Shown here: positions 13,702 to 17,465 of the stretch, piece by piece
Numbering within the stretch: position 1 is the stretch's first letter
Layout: every line of letters starts with the position of its first letter
Assembly (NCBI GenBank): GCA_964464685.1
Contig: CAYXGV010000022.1
Span: forward strand, 1 to 17,465
Origin: JABIBU01 sp964464685
GTDB taxonomy: Bacteria; Patescibacteriota; Patescibacteriia; Magasanikbacterales; UBA922
Length of the DNA stretch: 17,465 nucleotides
Direction of reading: 5' to 3'
The notes under the pieces: generated by a model
What the model was told of the DNA's origin: nothing
Seen by the model: the letters and a program-made list of their open reading frames with translations, nothing else
Databases searched by the model: none
Made by a program: the position numbers and the translations under genes

Positions 13702-13801
13702 ACTAATATACTAATGTACTAATTATACGAATGGTATACTAATATTTTTCTAGGCTGGAATTCGTATATCATTAGTATAATTAGTACATTAGTATATTAG
13801 T
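13702..13801. repeat. 27-bp perfect-arm inverted repeat between miaB and miaA
   Basis: Arms 13702-13728 and 13775-13801 are exact complements made of ACTAATATACTAATGTACTA-type units. The inner part GAATGGTATAC / GTATATCATT pairs imperfectly. It fills most of the 127-nt miaB-miaA spacer. Confidence 0.9.
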
Positions 13802-13814
13802 ATGTATAGCTTTA

Positions 13815-15134
13815 TTATACCACAGAACCCCACAAAATCCACGTATCAACTCTATCTATTTTTACATTTACAATCTGACCAACCAGAGATTCATCTCCAG
13901 CAAAACTAGTGAGCCTCATCTCACTAGAATTACCCGTACAAACACCCTTTTTACACCTTTCCACCAAAACCGAAACTATTTCACCTACAAATTTTTGATT
14001 TTTTTTGCAAGTAATTTCTTCCATCAAATCTTGAATCACAAACCAACGTCGTTTTTTTTCTTCAATACTCACATCATCTTGAAAAGCTTTGTCAGCCACC
14101 GTGCCCGAACGAGTAGAATACTTGGCTGGATAGGCAATGTCAAAATCACATTCTTTGTACAAATCAATTGTGTCTTGAAAATCTTGTAGGGTCTCGCCAC
14201 AAAAACCAACAATAAAATCAGTTCCAATTGCTATGTCTGGTTTTTTAATTTTAATTTTTTTAATCAAATCAATAAAAAATTCTCGATCATGCCTACGATT
14301 CATTTTGCGTAAAATTTCTGTACTGCCAGATTGAACCGGCAAATGAAGAAAATTAATTTGCTTTGGCAATGTCAAAGCGTCTATAACTTCATCATCCATA
14401 TAAATTGGATGTGATCCTGTCCAATGAATACGTTCTATCCCATCAATTTGATTTACTTCCCAAAGAAGCTTGGCAAAATCATTTTTACTGTAAATATTTT
14501 TATCAGAAAAAAATTCTGGATCAGAAGCTTTATAATGGTTTACTATTTCACCGAGTAAAGTTATTTCTTTACAACCATTTTTTGCCAATTTTTTTATTTC
14601 GTCCATTATATCTTTTAAAGCTCGATTCTTTTCTCGCCCCCGAGCATAAGGCACGGCGCAATAAGTACAAAAATGATCACAGCCAGTCTGAATTGGAACA
14701 AAAGCCTGAAAATTATTTTTATATTTTGGTTCTATTTTTAAATAATCACCAGCCAAATTTATTTTCCTAAAGTCTGGATTTAATTTGCAAAGCATATCTG
14801 GTAAATGAACCATGTCGGCCGTAGGAAAATATAAGTCAACACTTCGTAACTTTTTTAAAAACTTTTTTTCTTTATCACGCCCAGGCATACAACCTGTTAC
14901 TGCTACAATTAGATTTGGTTTTTCTTTTTTTAATTTTGCAAAGTTTCTTGCCCCACCAAAAATACGATCCTCAGCACTATCACGCACCGAGCAACTATTC
15001 ATAATAATAACATCAGCTTCCTCTGGAGTATTTACTTTTTCTAACCCCATGTTCACCAAAATCGCCTCAATTCGTTCTGAGTCATTTTTGTTCATCTGAC
15101 AACCAAAGGTAATTATGTGAAATTTATAATTCAT
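13815..15134 (-). CDS. miaB: tRNA-2-methylthio-N6-dimethylallyladenosine synthase
   Basis: A radical-SAM methylthiotransferase acting on i6A37 made by MiaA. Auxiliary-cluster cysteines C12, C48 and C82 are in the N-terminal UPF0004 domain. The radical-SAM CxxxCxxC is C152, C156 and C159 (CDHFCTYC), followed by VPYARGRE. A C-terminal TRAM domain begins around residue 375. The 439 aa are the normal length. The usual family block LLGQNVNSY reads LLGEIVNHY (193-201), a modest deviation. It is first in the miaB-miaA-hypothetical series. Confidence 0.95.
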   Translation of the reverse strand: MNYKFHIITFGCQMNKNDSERIEAILVNMGLEKVNTPEEADVIIMNSCSVRDSAEDRIFGGARNFAKLKKEKPNLIVAVTGCMPGRDKEKKFLKKLRSVDLYFPTADMVHLPDMLCKLNPDFRKINLAGDYLKIEPKYKNNFQAFVPIQTGCDHFCTYCAVPYARGREKNRALKDIMDEIKKLAKNGCKEITLLGEIVNHYKASDPEFFSDKNIYSKNDFAKLLWEVNQIDGIERIHWTGSHPIYMDDEVIDALTLPKQINFLHLPVQSGSTEILRKMNRRHDREFFIDLIKKIKIKKPDIAIGTDFIVGFCGETLQDFQDTIDLYKECDFDIAYPAKYSTRSGTVADKAFQDDVSIEEKKRRWFVIQDLMEEITCKKNQKFVGEIVSVLVERCKKGVCTGNSSEMRLTSFAGDESLVGQIVNVKIDRVDTWILWGSVV

Positions 15135-15154
15135 ATTTTTTGAAATACCCTCGT

Positions 15155-15183
15155 ATCTTAACTTATTTTGACTTTTTTTTCAA
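15155..15183 (-). promoter_or_regulatory. Possible miaB promoter
   Basis: On the minus strand: TTGAAA (15183-15178), 17 bp, TAAGAT (15160-15155), about 20 nt upstream of the miaB ATG. It is placed just after a terminator, as expected for a new unit, but the boxes are only moderate. Confidence 0.4.
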
Positions 15184-15197
15184 CCCCCTAAAAATCA

Positions 15198-15228
15198 AAA
15201 AGCGCGAATCCTCCATGTTCGCGCTTTT
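15198..15228 (-). terminator. Terminator after the 116-aa hypothetical
   Basis: An 11-bp stem (15198-15208 / 15218-15228, AAAAGCGCGAA type) with a 9-nt loop. On the minus strand it is followed by a T-rich run. It starts at the stop codon of the gene at 15227. Confidence 0.8.
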
Positions 15229-15577
15229 ACCCCTTGGCAGAAGAAAATTGAATCAATTCTCCTCCGTCCCCCGCTAACTCGTCTTCTGGCAAGAACCGAA
15301 AGAACAGAAAAATCTGATCACCCCTCACCGCCAATTTCTCAAACCGAGACACGGGATAATCAAATCCAAATAAATTGAACCCAGCAACTAATATCTGGGG
15401 TAATCTTTTTTGAATTTGAACCGAGTCTCGAATAGAGAAACTTCCTCTCTGGCTTCTACACCTAACAAACAGAAGTTCAGAATCTGAGGTAACCCCTGAA
15501 TCAAGGATCTCAACCTCCACCCTTTCTAAAATCATCTTTAAAGCCCAGAGGACTTCATCTGTCAATAATCCTGCCAT
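15227..15577 (-). CDS. Hypothetical 116-aa protein
   Basis: A soluble protein with no recognised family. It starts with a helical segment (LLTDEVLWALKMILERVEVEIL), then alternating short strands (ELLFVRCRS, SFSIRDSVQI, QIFLFFRFL). It has one Cys and an acidic, Gly-rich tail. It is supported as a real gene by a near-consensus promoter, a GGGGGG Shine-Dalgarno-like site about 6-11 nt before the ATG and an abutting terminator. It forms a single-gene transcript, divergent from the next gene. Confidence 0.7.
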   Translation of the reverse strand: MAGLLTDEVLWALKMILERVEVEILDSGVTSDSELLFVRCRSQRGSFSIRDSVQIQKRLPQILVAGFNLFGFDYPVSRFEKLAVRGDQIFLFFRFLPEDELAGDGGELIQFSSAKG

Positions 15578-15612
15578 TTCAACCCCCCATTGTTGTTGGT
15601 AAATGACTCTTC

Positions 15613-15641
15613 ATTATAAACCACAGTATTAAAAAAGTCAA
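15613..15641 (-). promoter_or_regulatory. Promoter of the 116-aa hypothetical
   Basis: Minus strand TTGACT (15641-15636), 17-bp spacer, TATAAT (15618-15613), about 35 nt before the ATG. Confidence 0.82.
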
Positions 15642-15650
15642 TAGCACCTG

Positions 15651-15679
15651 TTGACAAAACCCCCCAAATATGCTATAAT
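15651..15679 (+). promoter_or_regulatory. Consensus promoter of the 343-aa hypothetical
   Basis: Perfect TTGACA (15651-15656), 17-bp spacer and TATAAT (15674-15679) with an extended TGn (15671-15672). Its -35 lies 9 bp from the -35 of the divergent minus-strand promoter. The start near 15686 leaves a ~20-nt leader. Confidence 0.9.
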
Positions 15680-15705
15680 ATACCTATAACTTTTAAAATA
15701 ACTAT

Positions 15706-16737
15706 ATGGGACGAGAAGCAACGGCTTTTAAGCCACAAGAAGCGAAACAACCAAAAGAAGGTAAATATAAAAAATACATAGACGAAATTGAAGGACAAGA
15801 TCAACTCAAACCTGACAAAGTTGGCATTTTTGCTGATTATTCTGATAAAGTTCCCGAACAAACTTTCCAAGATACAGCCCAAGAAAGAATGGCTGAGATA
15901 GTAAGAAAAGACGCGGAGGCACAAGCCGCCTTAAATCAAAAAATCAAAGACGTGATAGAAGAAAAAAGAAAACCAAAAATTGAATCTGCTATACCATCTG
16001 CTGACATCATTGCTGAACCAGTTACACCGGCTACAGCCGATATCAAATTATCATTATGGGCACGTTTGAAAAAAACTCTAAGTGGTGAGGCCAAGTATGA
16101 CCGCGACATGACAAAATTTGCCAACGCAGCCAACACTGGTACTGGACTACAGAGTGGTATCGATAAAATCGCCACCATCTTAGAAGATAGGCAGGAGGAA
16201 AAAGTAGGAGAAAAAATGATGCAAAAATCAGAACAAGTGGCTGATAAAAAAATACTGAAAGAACAAATCAGTGAAGGCCAACAGGTAAAAAAAGAACTAA
16301 CCGCCGAAAACAAAGCCAAACACAAATTTGAAAAATATAGTGAACCAGACACAGGTCCATCTCGTGCTCAAGTTCGCCATGAAATAAGCGAGGGCAAAAT
16401 ATCGGAAACAAGTGCCTGGGCTAAAAAAGCCACCAAAATAGAAGGTACCACTAGATTACCTGAACATATTATGGATGATTTGGCTCAAATAGGAAATAAA
16501 CCAGAAAATTTAATTACTCATTTTAATAAATTTAATGAATTACTTAGTTTGGACGTACTAAAATACCTTGGACCTGAAACCCAATGGTTAAATTCAAAAC
16601 AAACCAAACAACTGGCCGAAAAAAGAATAACAGATCTTGAAGCTGAAAATAAAACTTTAGGTTGGACAGCTATATTAAAGAAAAGAAAAAATAATAAAGA
16701 AATAGCAGAAATAAATGGAATGATGGCTAACTACTAA
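15706..16737 (+). CDS. Highly charged hypothetical protein, 343 aa
   Basis: A soluble, Lys/Glu/Gln-rich protein with no signal peptide and no recognised domain. Residues 1-60 look disordered. Residues ~55-90 (QERMAEIVRKDAEAQAALNQKIKDVIEEKRK) and ~165-215 are long charged helices with coiled-coil character. Residues ~105-160 (LSLWARLKKTLSGEAKYDRD) and ~250-343 look more globular. It has the strongest promoter in the window and its own terminator, so it is probably well expressed. A structural or scaffold role is only a guess from composition. Confidence 0.72.
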   Translation: MGREATAFKPQEAKQPKEGKYKKYIDEIEGQDQLKPDKVGIFADYSDKVPEQTFQDTAQERMAEIVRKDAEAQAALNQKIKDVIEEKRKPKIESAIPSADIIAEPVTPATADIKLSLWARLKKTLSGEAKYDRDMTKFANAANTGTGLQSGIDKIATILEDRQEEKVGEKMMQKSEQVADKKILKEQISEGQQVKKELTAENKAKHKFEKYSEPDTGPSRAQVRHEISEGKISETSAWAKKATKIEGTTRLPEHIMDDLAQIGNKPENLITHFNKFNELLSLDVLKYLGPETQWLNSKQTKQLAEKRITDLEAENKTLGWTAILKKRKNNKEIAEINGMMANY

Positions 16738-16750
16738 AATAGAATTTAAA

Positions 16751-16777
16751 AAAATCCCGCATCAAACGGGATTTTTT
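16751..16777 (+). terminator. Terminator of the 343-aa hypothetical gene
   Basis: AAAATCCCG (16751-16759) pairs with CGGGATTTT (16767-16775), with a 7-nt loop and continued T-run, 14 nt after the stop. Confidence 0.85.
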
Positions 16778-16807
16778 ATTTTTATAACAACTCTTAGCTT
16801 TTTCGGT

Positions 16808-16831
16808 TTAATAGACATTTTGGGGGTCTGA
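16808..16831 (+). pseudogene. thrS: Inverted copy of the thrS 3' end
   Basis: 20 nt at 16808-16827 are the exact complement of 17104-17123, the last coding bases of thrS. Read on the plus strand it again spells LIDILGV followed by a stop (TGA instead of TAA). The rest of 16741-17099 contains no gene that I can see, only the terminator and the hairpin element. Confidence 0.8.
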
Positions 16832-16880
16832 AAAGTGACTTTTTTGGCTTAATTAAAACTGTGCACAAATTAAGTAAATA

Positions 16881-17044
16881 CTTTGAATTACGAAATGCGT
16901 GTCATTGCGAGGAATCCCGATGAAGTACGGGATGACGAAGCAATCCCAGTGTACTAGCAACGTTGCTACTAGTCTGGGATTGCTTCGCCCTGATGCGAAT
17001 CAGGTCTCGCAATGACACGCTAAAAATAGTTTCGTAATTCAAAG
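16881..17044. repeat. Long hairpin repeat element (TGTCATTGCGAGGA family), copy 2
   Basis: Outer arms 16881-16895 and 17030-17044 (CTTTGAATTACGAAA type) are perfect. Inside are GCGTGTCATTGCGAG / CTCGCAATGACACGC and a second paired block GAAGCAATCCCAG / CTGGGATTGCTTC. It also holds an ATCCCG...CGGGAT mini-hairpin on the left. It shares both conserved blocks with the copy at 4577-4684. Confidence 0.9.
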
Positions 17045-17099
17045 TAAATATATAATTTTATGTCATTTAGGGGCTAAACTTGGGTATAAATCTTGATTT

Positions 17100-17465
17100 T
17101 TAAACCCCCAAAATGTCTATTAACTCGCTTTTTCTATTCTTAATCTCACCTAATACTTTCTCCACAAATTTATCTTTACTCATACTCACCTGTTCCTCTT
17201 GTCCTCTAATTCTAATCATCCAGTCTTCGCCTTCTAATTCCTTATCGCCTACTACAACTAGATAAGGAATTTTTAGTTTGGCAGCTTTTCTAATTTTGTT
17301 TCCCACTGTTTCATCAGCACTGTCAAAACCGACTCTAATTCCCAAATCAAACAATTCTTGTCTAATTTTTTCTGCACCCTCAACATGTTTTTCTGATACT
17401 GGAACCAGCTGAACTTGAATTGGTGCCAACCAAATTGGAAATGCACCAGCATAATGTTCTATCAA
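17100..17465 (-). CDS. thrS: Threonyl-tRNA synthetase, C-terminal part
   Basis: The frame runs off the window end, so only the last 121 residues are seen. IEHYAGAFPIWLAPIQVQLVPVSEKH is the junction of the catalytic core with the anticodon-binding (HGTP) domain. DLGIRVGFDSADETVGNKIRKA, KIPYLVVVGDKELE and IRIRGQEEQVSMSKDKFVEKV complete it. The protein ends SELIDILGV. A copy of its last codons lies inverted at 16808-16831. No terminator with a T-run is evident right after the stop; the hairpin element downstream may serve instead. Confidence 0.95.
   Translation of the reverse strand: MIEHYAGAFPIWLAPIQVQLVPVSEKHVEGAEKIRQELFDLGIRVGFDSADETVGNKIRKAAKLKIPYLVVVGDKELEGEDWMIRIRGQEEQVSMSKDKFVEKVLGEIKNRKSELIDILGV

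Noticed and set aside
14405..14770. Plus-strand ORF of 121 codons opposite miaB
   Set aside because: The miaB reading has full radical-SAM and TRAM features over the same bases. The opposite frame has no recognisable domain.

Overview
The window looks like a piece of a low-GC, small-genome, uncultured bacterium, most likely of the Candidate Phyla Radiation / Patescibacteria. The evidence is indirect: AT-rich DNA, many intergenic hairpin elements, weak or absent Shine-Dalgarno sites, lineage-restricted basic or charged hypotheticals beside miaA and thrS, and a metagenome-style run of exactly 100 Ns. No rRNA, tRNA, CRISPR array, integrase or transposase gene was seen.

Layout. (1) 1-726: the 3' part of a multi-pass membrane protein and its terminator. 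(2) 878-2419: gatB. (3) 2440-5200: an accessory stretch. It holds a promoter with a repeated ATTCCCGG motif, a Bergerat-fold ATPase overlapping a STAS-like (DUF4325-type) gene, a displaced second copy of the gatB 3' end, a C39-like cysteine peptidase, a truncated AbrB-type gene with a palindromic operator-like site, and a small membrane protein. (4) 5205-12492: a pyrimidine operon. A promoter, a 25-codon leader ORF and an abutting terminator precede pyrB-pyrI-pyrC-(OTCase-like)-pyrD-pyrK-pyrE-pyrF, which is closed by a terminator. (5) 12529-15134, minus strand: miaB, then miaA (interrupted by an assembly gap), then a basic hypothetical. (6) 15227-16737: two hypotheticals reading away from a pair of strong divergent promoters. 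(7) 16741-17465: hairpin elements and the 3' end of thrS on the minus strand.

How the genes work together. The pyr genes cover carbamoyl-aspartate to UMP: catalytic and regulatory ATCase, class I dihydroorotase, NAD-dependent (1B) dihydroorotate dehydrogenase with its FeS/FAD electron-transfer subunit, OPRTase and OMP decarboxylase. Carbamoyl-phosphate synthetase is absent here, while an ornithine-carbamoyltransferase-like enzyme sits in the middle of the operon. PyrE and PyrF resemble the two halves of eukaryotic UMP synthase, in the same order.

Most notable observations. A pyrBI-style attenuator may lie upstream of pyrB. Palindromic repeats are read in frame inside PyrC and PyrK and form the C-terminus of the OTCase-like protein. 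A diverged duplicate of the gatB 3' end flanks the ATPase/STAS pair and looks like a scar of insertion or allele replacement. A copy of the thrS 3' end lies inverted across a large hairpin element.
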